From a virus, in IMG/VR virus record IMGVR_UViG_3300035698_017630, positions 1 to 58,577 of that record: DNA of 58,577 nucleotides. One strand, 5' to 3'. Of the stretch, positions 11,053 through 19,998 are shown piece by piece; the stretch's first letter is position 1; each line of letters opens with the position of its first letter. The notes below the pieces were generated by a model, which saw nothing but the letters and a program-made list of their open reading frames with translations, ran no database searches and was not told the origin of the DNA. The position numbers were made by a program, and so were the translations under genes.

Positions 11053-11616
11053 AATTTTAGTGAAAAAGATTTGAAAGGTGCAGATTTAAGAAAAATTGAC
11101 TTTTCCAGATCAAATTTGTCAGATATTGATTTTTCGGGTATGGATCTTTCGGGTGCTGATTTTAGATTTTGCATTATGAAAAATTGTGATTTTAGAAAAA
11201 CGATTTTGAAGGGAACCAAATTGAGTGGTGCAAAATTAGAAAATGCGAATTTTAAAGATATGGATTTGAGGGCAAGAGATCTTAGATATATAACTTTGAA
11301 AAATGCAAACTTGGAAAATTGTAAGTTGATGAGAACTCAATTACATGATTCAGATTTAAGTAGTGCATTTTTGAAAAATGCAAATTTATCAAATGCAAAT
11401 TTAACCTACTCTCATTTGAATAATGCAGATCTTACAGATGCAATCTTCAAAAATTCAATAATTACTAACAGAACCTGCTTCAAAAAGACCACATATAGAA
11501 AAAAAGACCCCATAGACACAAATGACGAACTTGGGGTATTAACCGATACTCGAATTATCAACACCACGCCTGTACAAGCAGTAATTGACCCAAATTATAA
11601 ATCAAAAAAATTTTAA
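11036..11616 (+). CDS. Pentapeptide-repeat protein with an apparent -1 frameshift
   Basis: The best start is ATG 11036/11039, with AGGAAGAG upstream, but that frame stops after MTIDEILVKKI. A -1 shift at GTG AAA AAG gives MTIDEILVKKDLKGADLRK, which runs straight into a pentapeptide-repeat domain of about 110 residues (A[DN]LXX pattern, for example LSGADF and LKNANLENC). The intact frame alone (from TTG 11071) has no ribosome site. Pentapeptide repeats form right-handed beta helices; some mimic DNA and bind gyrase, but the function here is unknown. The shift is either programmed at the AAAAAG run or a one-base indel. A longer relative lies at 13366. Confidence 0.7.
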
Positions 11617-11635
11617 TAAAAATCGAAGGTGTATT

Positions 11636-11977
11636 ATGATTACGTTAAAACTTATATTTTCAAATCCTCTCCTTGTTTGTTTTTGTATTGTACTTAGTTG
11701 GTTACTAAACGCTTTTATTGACGCCATCGCGTTTGGGGGGAGGGATAGACGATTAAAAGAGTTATGGCATCTCGTCAAATTTATTTCGTATGGTATACCA
11801 TATGCGATTATCTTAATTAATATTTCTATTAAATGGTATTGGTTTGCAATGTTGATACTTATTTTGTTTTTAATTCATGAAGTTTCTTATTTATTCTTTA
11901 GACAACAACATGTTTGGAAACTTGATGAAAGATTCAAGTGTCGGTTCATTCGATTTATATGGAGACTAAAAAGATAA
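11636..11977 (+). CDS. Membrane protein, 113 aa
   Basis: ATG 11636 with GAAGGTG upstream. Three hydrophobic stretches (about residues 5-28, 50-66 and 70-88) are separated by short charged loops. The C-terminus is basic (RFKCRFIRFIWRLKR). An integral membrane protein is likely; family unknown. Confidence 0.6.
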   Translation: MITLKLIFSNPLLVCFCIVLSWLLNAFIDAIAFGGRDRRLKELWHLVKFISYGIPYAIILINISIKWYWFAMLILILFLIHEVSYLFFRQQHVWKLDERFKCRFIRFIWRLKR

Positions 11978-11983
11978 GGTGAT

Positions 11984-12280
11984 ATGATGGAAAATAAAAT
12001 AAAAATAGTACAGGAAATAGTCGAATATCCAGATATTAAATTTGTAAAACAATGGGATGAAACAAACAAAACACAAATGTTGTTAGAGGAGGTATTGTAT
12101 GGTACGGGGTTATCAATTGAAATAGATATATATGGAGATTTGATAATATCAAAACAGTATTGTTTACATATAACTCTTTCTCCCACAGATTACTTTACCA
12201 TAAATAGTTATGGTATGTACGGCAAAATAACCAAAGAAGAATTTGATAAAAAATATAAGATTAAAACGAAAGAAAAATAA
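11984..12280 (+). CDS. 'QWDG' family small protein, copy 1
   Basis: 98 residues, start at ATG 11984 or 11987 after AAGGTG. The pattern is I.FVKQWDE...L.I....YFTINSYGMYGKITKEEFDKKY. This matches a family common in phages, in which an (I/V).(F/W)(D/N)G strand is followed by a GDY-strand-G-turn and an F..+Y end. At least nine copies occur in this window. The next gene is its closest relative. Function of the family is unknown to me. Confidence 0.65.
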   Translation: MMENKIKIVQEIVEYPDIKFVKQWDETNKTQMLLEEVLYGTGLSIEIDIYGDLIISKQYCLHITLSPTDYFTINSYGMYGKITKEEFDKKYKIKTKEK

Positions 12281-12281
12281 A

Positions 12282-12569
12282 ATGTCGGAAGAACGAAATA
12301 TTGTATATAAATTGGTTGCAAAGCCAGCAATAAAATATGTGATTCAATGGGATGGATTGTTAAAAACAATGGATATAATATCTTGTTTATTTAGTGATAG
12401 CAATGCAACGTTTGACATGCGAGATGATAATGAATTGGTGATATTTAAAAGTGGTTGCTGGGTTATGAATCTTTCTTTTGGTAATTATTTCACTGTAGAT
12501 ATTTATGGTAACTACGGTCAAATGACAGAGAGAAAATTCAATTCCGAATATAAATTTGCAACAAACTAA
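12282..12569 (+). CDS. 'QWDG' family small protein, copy 2
   Basis: 95 residues, starting at ATG 12282 right after the previous stop. IKYVIQWDGLLKTMDII, then ELVIFKSG, then GNYFTVDIYGNYGQMTERKF. Similar over its whole length to copy 1, so probably a tandem duplicate. Confidence 0.65.
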   Translation: MSEERNIVYKLVAKPAIKYVIQWDGLLKTMDIISCLFSDSNATFDMRDDNELVIFKSGCWVMNLSFGNYFTVDIYGNYGQMTERKFNSEYKFATN

Positions 12570-12586
12570 AAAGAAATGAGTAAAGG

Positions 12587-12865
12587 ATGAAATATCTAAA
12601 AACCGGATAAATCGTTGATGTACTTGAAGAATTAGAAGGTGGTGGTTTCTTAGTTCAAAATCGATATGTTAGATATGATACAGCGTCTGATCCCGTCAAA
12701 TTTTCTGACGGTACACCATTTTATGTTGAAGCAGTGTATGATAACATTGCTACTCTTGAATGGGATACAAAAGTCGAAGATTTGAACCATGATATTAAAA
12801 ATACAAAGAAAAAACTTGTCCGAAATAATAAAAAGAACAAGCGAAGAAGAGATGAGACAAATTAA
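12587..12865 (+). pseudogene. Gene interrupted by an in-frame TAA
   Basis: ATG 12587 opens MKYLKTG, then TAA (12608-12610), then an uninterrupted 84-codon frame (IVDVLEELEGGGFLVQNRYV...) ending in KNKRRRDETN. The continuation has no ATG or GTG of its own near the break. The simplest reading is a nonsense change from CAA (Gln). The following gene's ATG overlaps its end, as expected for a formerly intact gene. Function unknown. Confidence 0.6.
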
Positions 12866-13388
12866 ACTTTTCAATAAATTTTTCATGTATGAAGGAGTAT
12901 CTACTTTATTGGAGTTTTTGGATGGTAAATTTACCCATTATGTTGCATTGGATTGTAATGGTATACCAGGAAGGATAGCTGAATTAAAATACAAGTATCA
13001 CATGTTAAAATTTTGTTATAAAGAGAATGTTCTATCAGTCGAATTAACCATGGGAAGGGGTGGGTGTGATATAGGAAAAATATTACTATTTCATTCTGCC
13101 GAGGAAGCAAAAAAAGAAATATCAAAATATATCATAAAAGAATTGGAACTTGGTAAACATGATAGCCGCATGCTTTCTATAGCAAAGAGTTACAAAATAC
13201 AACTTCCATTAGAAGCAATTGAAACTCAACGAAAACGTAAAATAGAAAATTTAAATTCCAGAAAAAAACAATGGGAGGAGGAGTTACTCGTTTTAAATGA
13301 TGAATATGTTAAAATTGAATCTGAGTATCAATCATCTTTAAAAGAAAATCTTCTTTCTCAATCAAATGAACAGAAGGATAGTGAATGA
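12852..13388 (+). CDS. Hypothetical protein with C-terminal coiled coil
   Basis: 178 residues. ATG 12852 follows GAAGAAGAG, so it is preferred over an upstream in-frame ATG at 12789. The N-terminal half is a mixed alpha/beta domain (residues 1-115). The C-terminal part (about 120-178) is a charged heptad-like helix (IENLNSRKKQWEEELLVLND). It overlaps the broken gene before it and the pentapeptide gene after it, so all three belong to one transcript. Family unknown. Confidence 0.6.
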   Translation: MRQIKLFNKFFMYEGVSTLLEFLDGKFTHYVALDCNGIPGRIAELKYKYHMLKFCYKENVLSVELTMGRGGCDIGKILLFHSAEEAKKEISKYIIKELELGKHDSRMLSIAKSYKIQLPLEAIETQRKRKIENLNSRKKQWEEELLVLNDEYVKIESEYQSSLKENLLSQSNEQKDSE

Positions 13389-14565
13389 TCCAAAAATGTT
13401 AAAATTTATCGATGGAAATATAAATCAAACCATCTCACCAAACTATTATTCTAAAACATATGGAGAAAATACATACGAGATGATGACACAAGAACAAGTA
13501 AATGAAATATATGATCTTCATACCACGTGGTTGAATGATAGGAAAACTGGAAAACCTGCAGATTTTAGTAACAAGACAATAAACCATCTCGATTTTTCGG
13601 GGAAAGATTTTTCATATGCAAATTTTTATAGAGCGGAAATGAATGGAATCAATTTTGAAAATTCAATTCTGAAAAACACAAATTTTGAAATAACCATATT
13701 AACAAATTGTAATTTTGAATTTGCACAATTAAACAGCTCTAATTTTAAGGATAGTGAAGTATCAAAATGTATCTTTGCAAATGCAAATCTTACTATGGGC
13801 AATTTCAAACAATCATTTGTCGAATTTGTAGATTTCGACTCTGCTGATCTAACATTTGCAGATTTTGAAAATGGTTCTTTTAAAAGGACAAATCTTAGAG
13901 ATGCGAATTGTTTTAAAACATCCTTTATAAACACCGAATTTTGGCAAATGGATTTTGACGGAGTGAAGTTTAATAATTGTTTTCTTAAAGATGCATATTT
14001 TAATCCAGGTAATGATTTTAATCGCGTTGAGTTTAAAAACTCAAATCTTGAAAATGCAACAATTGATGAATTTGAGTTTTCGAATGTAGATTTTTCATAT
14101 TCAAATTTGAGTGGGATAAATTTTGAAGGTTCTGGATTTGTTGCATGTGATTTTACAAATTCAATTTTACGAAATGCAAATCTATCTCATGCGGAATTTC
14201 AAGGTGATGAGATGTTAAATACAGATCTCACAAATGCAAATGTTCAAAATTCCAAATTTATTGGCGAAGATTTTTCGACTGCAACTCTTGAAAATATAAG
14301 GTGTGATAGTACTGAATTTTTGGAAAGTACTTTCAATGGAACAAATCTTACGAATTCGGATCTTCGATGTAGTAATTTTTCGAATTCGAGTTTTAAAGGA
14401 GCAAACCTTTCAAGAACAGTTTGGGCACATAGTAATTTTGAAGGTTGCAACTTCACGAATGCAATTCTCGATGGTGCAAATTTATCAAATGCAAATCTAA
14501 AGAATGTAATTTTAATTATTCCATCTAACAACTCACATAAACATAACCATCCAAATTTAATCTAA
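13366..14565 (+). CDS. Large pentapeptide-repeat protein
   Basis: 399 residues from ATG 13366, but the true start may be ATG 13396 (MLKFIDGN) or ATG 13480 (MMTQEQVNEIYDLH); no option has an ideal ribosome site. From about residue 65 to 385 it is almost entirely pentapeptide repeats (NHLDFSGKDFSYANF, FENSILKNTNFEI, NLSNANLKNVI). This is predicted to be a long right-handed quadrilateral beta helix. The N-terminal MTQEQVNEIYDLH parallels MTIDEIL of the 11036 gene, so both derive from one ancestor. A strong bidirectional terminator follows. Confidence 0.8.
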   Translation: MNRRIVNDPKMLKFIDGNINQTISPNYYSKTYGENTYEMMTQEQVNEIYDLHTTWLNDRKTGKPADFSNKTINHLDFSGKDFSYANFYRAEMNGINFENSILKNTNFEITILTNCNFEFAQLNSSNFKDSEVSKCIFANANLTMGNFKQSFVEFVDFDSADLTFADFENGSFKRTNLRDANCFKTSFINTEFWQMDFDGVKFNNCFLKDAYFNPGNDFNRVEFKNSNLENATIDEFEFSNVDFSYSNLSGINFEGSGFVACDFTNSILRNANLSHAEFQGDEMLNTDLTNANVQNSKFIGEDFSTATLENIRCDSTEFLESTFNGTNLTNSDLRCSNFSNSSFKGANLSRTVWAHSNFEGCNFTNAILDGANLSNANLKNVILIIPSNNSHKHNHPNLI

Positions 14566-14584
14566 CAATATTTATTAACGTGAA

Positions 14585-14635
14585 AATAAGTCTCTCAAGT
14601 TATTATTCCACACATTGAGAGACTTATTTTTTTTT
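14585..14635. terminator. Bidirectional terminator between convergent blocks
   Basis: Perfect 14-bp stem AATAAGTCTCTCAA / TTGAGAGACTTATT with a 16-base loop. T-runs follow on the + strand (nine T) and, more weakly, on the - strand. It separates the + accessory block from the - virion block. Confidence 0.85.
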
Positions 14636-14653
14636 CTACATATTTTACAAATA

Positions 14654-15727
14654 TTAACAAATACGATTACGAATATATATTGAGATATAATTAAATAATA
14701 ATAAAACTCTTTGTGTCTCATATATAGTATTGTATTGATAGGCATCCGGTAATGAATTTATTAACTTTAACATTTCCTCTTTTATTTCATATCTATTTAC
14801 TTTAACTTTTGCATTGATTTTTCTCAATAGAGATAGTCTTTTACTTTCTTTACAAAAGTCAGTCAGAGGAGCAACATGACCAAATAAAACAATAACAAAT
14901 TTGAGGGATTCTCTAAATTCAGAAGAAGAGAGATTTGTGATAATATCTATTCCTGCTTCCTTTCTAATTCCAGATTTAGTAATAGCTTGACTTAATGCAG
15001 ATTTATCAATATTTCTAAACGTACAAATTTGTTGAGATATTCTATCCGCAATTAATTGTACTTTATTTTTAGATTGATCTTCATCTGTTGATTTAACTCC
15101 AACTTTTCTTTCTTCGGATAATCTATAATATATATTGGCAAAGGATTTGAGTGATTGAGACAATCTATTTCTCATAGCATTCACGCCATATTTAACCAAT
15201 TGTTCATCTGTCAAATCATCGTGTTTGAAATATCTCCCAATACGTTTGAATTCTGAGTTTGCAACATGAGATACCGCGGACGATATTCCACCTTTCATTT
15301 TATATAAGTGTTTATATGATAATTCTTCCATTACCAATAAGAATATATCTTCATTACAATACTTACTAAAATATCTAAACATCAAACTAGATTGGAATTT
15401 TAATGCTAGAAAAACATAAAACAATCTGGATAATTCTTCTTTACCTTCTCGCGCAAAATATAAAGCCGCGATTAAAAATAATAAATTATGTTTACTATTG
15501 AATACAAGAAATGATTTATATTTTGGAGATATGTTTACATCTCTAAATTTTTTAATTTCTGAATCTGGTAAATCGAGTAATTTTTTAAGATCTTCATAAT
15601 ATTTAATGAATTGACCATAGTAACATGGTTTGGTTAAATTAGTTATTTCTTTTCCAATTGAAGTCGTAACGTATTTCTGCAAATTATAATTAAATTTTAA
15701 TTCAGGAACATAAGTAATTTTTCTCAT
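14654..15727 (-). CDS. Hypothetical protein, likely virion-associated, 357 aa
   Basis: Last gene of the minus virion block, 20 bases after the gp6-like gene, with GGAGGAT upstream. It looks mostly helical and basic. The C-terminal part (about 240-357) has long amphipathic helices ending in RVLLLFNYISIYIRNRIC. No recognised family. Co-transcription with baseplate genes suggests a structural or assembly role, but this is inferred from position only. Confidence 0.65.
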   Translation of the reverse strand: MRKITYVPELKFNYNLQKYVTTSIGKEITNLTKPCYYGQFIKYYEDLKKLLDLPDSEIKKFRDVNISPKYKSFLVFNSKHNLLFLIAALYFAREGKEELSRLFYVFLALKFQSSLMFRYFSKYCNEDIFLLVMEELSYKHLYKMKGGISSAVSHVANSEFKRIGRYFKHDDLTDEQLVKYGVNAMRNRLSQSLKSFANIYYRLSEERKVGVKSTDEDQSKNKVQLIADRISQQICTFRNIDKSALSQAITKSGIRKEAGIDIITNLSSSEFRESLKFVIVLFGHVAPLTDFCKESKRLSLLRKINAKVKVNRYEIKEEMLKLINSLPDAYQYNTIYETQRVLLLFNYISIYIRNRIC

Positions 15728-15747
15728 TATCTTTTAGATTATCCTCC

Positions 15748-18252
15748 TTATCTCAATTCAATTGTTATACTGCTTGTATCAAAATAAACAAGTTGTGGAG
15801 AATAAACCAACAAATCGGATCGTTCAAAATCTGCATTAATATCATATGAAAAGAAAATATCATGTGTTGGATTTTGTATTTCACAATGAGATACGCCACT
15901 AATTTCTTGAACAACTCTAATTATTTCAGATTGATAAATTGATATATCATAACCAAATCTTGACATAAAATGATCTACAAGAGCATCTTTTATCATATCA
16001 ACCAAAACTTGAGAATTATAACTAATCGCATCATCTTTCCATACTACAATTTTTATTTCAAATGGAATGGTATTTGTATCCATTCTAACCATAACCTTGC
16101 CATTATATATTAATTTAATTGCCTCGTCCGTTATATAAATTATATCATTTGTTTTCAAATACTCATATACGTATTTTGTATTTGAAAGATCATATGATGC
16201 TATAAATGGAGAAGTAAGATCCCATGGGTTTACATCTGAAGTTACCAAATATCTTCTTCCTGAAACAGGAGGTGAAGGTAATGCCTCGGGAATTTGTCGA
16301 GTATATGCCGCAGTCTTTGTAACTGGATTATAATTCATATTAGTCAACATACCGGTCGTATTAGAGAATTTCAAATTTACAAAATCGGTAAGCATTTTAT
16401 ATTGCATAATATCAAAAGAAACAATTTTCTGTAAAACATTTAAGGTAAAATCATTACTTTCAACCAAATCATAATAATCTTTCTTTATTGTAGGAACATC
16501 ATACACTACTGCAAGCAAAGATGTTCCAACAGTTGAAGTCTTTACTTGGCTATACATGAATTCACTCAAATCACGTTTGATAACAATTTCTGCTTGAGAA
16601 TCTACATAAAAATGAGTTGCGTCTTGTCTCATACTAAAATTAAAAGTTTGATCATCATCTGGGATATCACTTAATAACATATCATATGTAAAATATTTAC
16701 CAACATAATTATGAGTCATTGTGTATAATGTAGTATCGAATGATGAAGAAACAACCGCCTGCATTGACGAATAATCTCCAGTTTGTACTTGTTGATAGTA
16801 TAAATAAATACGCACATAATCCGTAACCGAGGACCCCGTAGAAACAACATTAAAATTCGAATAGGTTGGAAGAACTTCGGTAATTGTTGTATACGTTCTT
16901 AGTATTGTGAGCGCAACATTTGTATCTTTGATAACATAATAATAATTTGATTCTTTAACCAACACATCAACATCTATATCAAACAAACTATAATAATCTT
17001 CTCCATCTATTGTTATTGTATCATTTGCATGAATTTGATAATTCGCACTGCTATCCAAACTCCAAACCGCATTTCTAGTTGGGACTACAACATTTTCAAA
17101 TATCATATCTGTAAAAAGGGCAATTTCACTATTTTTAATATCTGATTGTTTAAGTACATAAGTTGAATGTTGTACGGGTAAATCATCAACTATACTATCT
17201 ATATTTTGATAATCCCATTCACTAACAATTCTTTTTGAAGCGGAAACATTTAACATTGCACCCGATCTAATTTCATTGAGAGAGGGGAAATCAAGTCCAC
17301 CGGTTGCGGGGGAAGTGTTTATTACATCTAACTTTATTGGTTTAAGTACGGGTGTTCCAGATCCATCATCACTCTGACTAAATAAACGAGCAGCCGAGGT
17401 TATCGATCCAGAAATAACATTACCATCAAATCCTGAAGTTGTTCCAATATCAACAGTAATAATATCTCCAGACTTTGGTTGTTTTCCAATTACATCATTT
17501 CCAAAAAATAATTGTATCCCATTTTCTTTTGCTCTATATGTATACCCCGGTGATTTAGCTGGAATTAAAAATAAAGAATCGTAATTTTTCCAAAGCGTAC
17601 CATTTATTGATACATCCAAACTTGACAAACTTCCTTCGAATTCACAATTGACATTATAAAATTCATATGGATTTAGAGTTGGGACTGTATATTCGAGTGG
17701 GACTATAGTTTCCTGTGTTGCTTCAGCCACAAAGAAAATATAACTTTTATCACTGTTATATTGAAATGGTAAAATTCTCGTTCCACCCTCATCCAATATT
17801 TCGGTTGTGGTTACGACAATTGAAGCCGTACCTGGATTTAAAATTGTAATTTGAATTTCGTTGTTTTGTTCAAAAATTACATCATTCGCTGAATATTTAA
17901 AATGTTGAGGTAACGCGATGGTTGTATCATCTGTAAAGCCCAAAGGTAATGATACCAATATACTAACAACGGATGGTGTAGCAAGATCTGGATTATATCC
18001 AAGCATAGATGACCAATTTAAAATTGATTCTTTTTCTATTGCTTTTGTTAAAAAAAATTCTCTATAAACTGAACTAGAATAATAAACTAAATTCGACGTA
18101 AGTGCGGAAAATATATTAATCAAATAAGACAAGTATGAAGTTTTGGATAAATCTATATTGTCTAATTCTAAATATGTTTCCATATACTCAATGATTTGAT
18201 TTCGAATTTTATCCCTATCCGAAAAAATGGTTACTGGATTACTCTCAAACAT
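15748..18252 (-). CDS. Baseplate wedge protein, T4 gp6-like
   Basis: 834 residues (T4 gp6 is 660). The N-terminal part (RDKIRNQIIEYMETYLEL to SILNWSSMLGYNPDLATPS) and the region with GIQLFFGNDVIGKQPKSGD, plus the later VSHCEIQNP near the C-terminus, match the gp6/baseplate-J class. These proteins form the wedge ring that transmits the contraction signal. The middle carries extra beta-rich sequence (about 330-600) beyond the T4 protein. It is transcribed with the gp25-like and gp26-like genes upstream. GGAG lies 12 bases before ATG 18252. Confidence 0.8.
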   Translation of the reverse strand: MFESNPVTIFSDRDKIRNQIIEYMETYLELDNIDLSKTSYLSYLINIFSALTSNLVYYSSSVYREFFLTKAIEKESILNWSSMLGYNPDLATPSVVSILVSLPLGFTDDTTIALPQHFKYSANDVIFEQNNEIQITILNPGTASIVVTTTEILDEGGTRILPFQYNSDKSYIFFVAEATQETIVPLEYTVPTLNPYEFYNVNCEFEGSLSSLDVSINGTLWKNYDSLFLIPAKSPGYTYRAKENGIQLFFGNDVIGKQPKSGDIITVDIGTTSGFDGNVISGSITSAARLFSQSDDGSGTPVLKPIKLDVINTSPATGGLDFPSLNEIRSGAMLNVSASKRIVSEWDYQNIDSIVDDLPVQHSTYVLKQSDIKNSEIALFTDMIFENVVVPTRNAVWSLDSSANYQIHANDTITIDGEDYYSLFDIDVDVLVKESNYYYVIKDTNVALTILRTYTTITEVLPTYSNFNVVSTGSSVTDYVRIYLYYQQVQTGDYSSMQAVVSSSFDTTLYTMTHNYVGKYFTYDMLLSDIPDDDQTFNFSMRQDATHFYVDSQAEIVIKRDLSEFMYSQVKTSTVGTSLLAVVYDVPTIKKDYYDLVESNDFTLNVLQKIVSFDIMQYKMLTDFVNLKFSNTTGMLTNMNYNPVTKTAAYTRQIPEALPSPPVSGRRYLVTSDVNPWDLTSPFIASYDLSNTKYVYEYLKTNDIIYITDEAIKLIYNGKVMVRMDTNTIPFEIKIVVWKDDAISYNSQVLVDMIKDALVDHFMSRFGYDISIYQSEIIRVVQEISGVSHCEIQNPTHDIFFSYDINADFERSDLLVYSPQLVYFDTSSITIELR

Positions 18253-18294
18253 GTATATAATTCTCCATTCTAGTTTTTAATCATATTGATATAA

Positions 18295-18335
18295 TTTTAC
18301 TCCCCCACTTAGATTGACTTGGTGAGGGAGTAAAA
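18295..18335 (-). other. Strong hairpin upstream of the gp6-like gene
   Basis: TTTTACTCCCCCAC pairs with GTGAGGGAGTAAAA (one mismatch) around a 13-base loop. It lies between the H1-like gene and the gp6-like gene. Neither strand has a T-run after the stem, so it may stabilise or process the mRNA rather than terminate it. Confidence 0.45.
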
Positions 18336-18360
18336 AATTGAATCTAAAATTACTTAATCA

Positions 18361-19278
18361 TTAAGAATTTCTTTGTCTTTCTTTAAGATTATTAACTCTG
18401 GTTTGTAATGTTGAGACGTAATTATCAAGTTGTGTTTTGCACTTATCGGTTTGACATTTTGACTTTTTCGAACTGACCGTAGAAATTGCTTTGGTAAGTG
18501 CCGCAATCTGACAATCGATTTTTGGGGCACCTCTCTTGAACATACATTTCTTTGCTTCGATTGTAAGAATTTTACGAATTGCATATATAAGAGCCATAGT
18601 ACCAACTACTGCGCCTGCAGTTTTTTTCTTTCCAAATTTAGTAATTGTATCTTTGGATGTACGATAAGCGGCTTTGCTTGCGGTAGCAGTTGCTTGACTT
18701 GCCCCGGCAGCGGCTTTCTTAATACCCCGCCCAGTTGCACCCGCGGCTTTTCCTGCGGCTTTCTTAATACCCCGCCCAGTTGCACCCGCAACGTTTTTAG
18801 TTCCGACCGCGGCTTTTCCTGCGGCTTTCTTAATACCACGCCCAGTTGCACCCGCAACGTTTTTAGTTCCGACCGCGGCTTTCTTAATACCACGCCGAGT
18901 TGCACCCACGGCTTTTTTAGTTGCGACTGAAACTTGACCTCTTTTTTTTCTAAGAGCATCCCTACCTTTTTCTAGATTCTTTTTTGTTTCAGCATCAACT
19001 TCTTGCAATATTTCGCCACCCACGGCATCCATAGTCATTTCATAAATAATATCGTCAATCCAATCAACCATTTCTTCATCACTCTCATCAAGCTCAAAAT
19101 CCTCACCTGCTAAATCTCCATCTCCATCTCCATCTCCATCTCCATCTACTCCGGGGCTCGCGTCCGACTTATCAATATCGAGAGGACTATTGTCCGGCTC
19201 AAAATCTTCACCCGCAAGATAAACATCATCGGTATCTTCAATATCACCTTCGAGAAAACGCTGTATATATGATTTCAT
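18361..19278 (-). CDS. Histone-H1-like repeat protein with acidic N-terminus
   Basis: 305 residues in four parts. First, a leader MKSYIQRFLEGD that resembles the T4 capsid-targeting sequence (MKTYQEF). Second, an acidic region (20-75) with a DGDGDGDGD run. Third, a Lys/Ala/Gly repeat region (about 110-215) built from GATGRGIKKAAGKAA and VGTKNVA units, like histone-H1-type bacterial proteins. Fourth, a hydrophobic segment (AGAVVGTMALIYAI) and a four-Cys helical tail. The basic repeats should bind or condense DNA. Position among virion genes plus the leader suggest an internal head protein. No enzyme motif. The repeats are also visible as DNA repeats at 18700-18910. Confidence 0.6.
   Translation of the reverse strand: MKSYIQRFLEGDIEDTDDVYLAGEDFEPDNSPLDIDKSDASPGVDGDGDGDGDGDLAGEDFELDESDEEMVDWIDDIIYEMTMDAVGGEILQEVDAETKKNLEKGRDALRKKRGQVSVATKKAVGATRRGIKKAAVGTKNVAGATGRGIKKAAGKAAVGTKNVAGATGRGIKKAAGKAAGATGRGIKKAAAGASQATATASKAAYRTSKDTITKFGKKKTAGAVVGTMALIYAIRKILTIEAKKCMFKRGAPKIDCQIAALTKAISTVSSKKSKCQTDKCKTQLDNYVSTLQTRVNNLKERQRNS
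18700..18910. repeat. Tandem DNA repeats coding for the H1-like units
   Basis: Units such as GCGGCTTTCTTAATACC and CGCCCAGTTGCACCCGC recur three to four times at near identity. The spacing alternates between shorter and longer units. This array is prone to slippage and length change. Confidence 0.75.
19107..19146. repeat. Hexanucleotide repeat coding for acidic DG run
   Basis: The unit ATCTCC repeats about six times. On the coding strand it gives alternating Asp and Gly. It is a simple-sequence tract likely to vary in length between isolates. Confidence 0.75.
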
Positions 19279-19384
19279 AACTTATAAACTCCTTTTAAAT
19301 TAATTTATTATTCGATATGCATACAACAATAAATAAAATATTTCATTGTTTCATATTTGAAGTGCTCCTTATTATAAGTTGTTT

Positions 19385-19754
19385 TTATTTGGATTGGTTT
19401 AATATCAGATTTGGATTTCCAAGAATTCTTCCTGTATTTTCTTCTACTTGAACAGCACGATCATCGAAAATTAAAATACAAGAAAATGTTTTTATATTAG
19501 TTATTTCTAAAATTGGTAAATTGTTATCAGATAGCCATTGTTTAATAGTTGGAATATGTTCAAGTACAGATGCTCTTGTAGTAAAGATTTTGCATATAAA
19601 ACCTCTTGATAAATAATAACGAAGTAAAACAATCATTTTTTCAATTGGTTTGCCTATTTTGGATATATCTCCATTTGAGTGATATTCTGCCAAAGTTCCA
19701 TCCAAATCAAATCCAAGGAGAGGATGGATGATTAAGAGTACTTTTTATCTCCAT
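19385..19754 (-). CDS. HAD-superfamily hydrolase with a frameshift at its 5' end
   Basis: The main frame encodes FDLDGTLAEYHSNGD (HAD motif I, DxDGT), then ICKIFTTRAS (motif II threonine) and ILIFDDRAVQV (acidic motif), about 110 residues. That is typical of small phage HAD phosphatases. The only canonical ATG giving a full N-terminus is at 19754 (MEIK), but its frame is off by one at the A5 run (19742-19746). With four A it would read MEIKVLLIIHPLLGFDLDGT. Starting at the in-frame TTG 19705 would delete the catalytic first Asp. So either an indel or recoding is involved. Substrate unknown; small phosphoesters or nucleotides are typical of the superfamily. Confidence 0.65.
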
Positions 19755-19776
19755 TGTTTTTTCTTTTAAAATATTA

Positions 19777-19962
19777 TCAATCAACATGACCACCTGCCGC
19801 CAAAATTCGATAACCACGAAGATACTTATAAGAGATAGTAGAAGCAATTCCAAGTCTACCATCTTTTCCGGAAGCTTTCCATTGTTCGTCCATACCAAAC
19901 GCCCCATTGTATTGGGGTATATCTAGTTCATCGACATTTCTAATGTCGGGGGACCGAGGCAT
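19777..19962 (-). CDS. Small hypothetical protein, 61 aa
   Basis: ATG 19962 with a strong AAGGAG 8 bases upstream, which picks this frame over an overlapping longer one. Sequence MPRSPDIRNVDELDIPQYN, then GKDGRLGIASTISYKYLRG and ending in GGHVD. Looks compact and soluble. It lies between the pyrophosphatase-domain gene and the HAD gene. Function unknown. Confidence 0.6.
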   Translation of the reverse strand: MPRSPDIRNVDELDIPQYNGAFGMDEQWKASGKDGRLGIASTISYKYLRGYRILAAGGHVD

Positions 19963-19998
19963 AATCTTCTCCTTTTTACAATCAAATATTACTTTTAC

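Noticed and set aside
19279-19380. 9-bp inverted repeat AACTTATAA / TTATAAGTT around the gap between the H1-like and HAD genes
   Set aside because: Arms are about 85 bases apart and AT-rich; likely chance.
19707-19907. 66-residue minus-strand gene overlapping 19777-19962
   Set aside because: The other frame (MPRSPDIRN) has a strong AAGGAG and a more natural composition.
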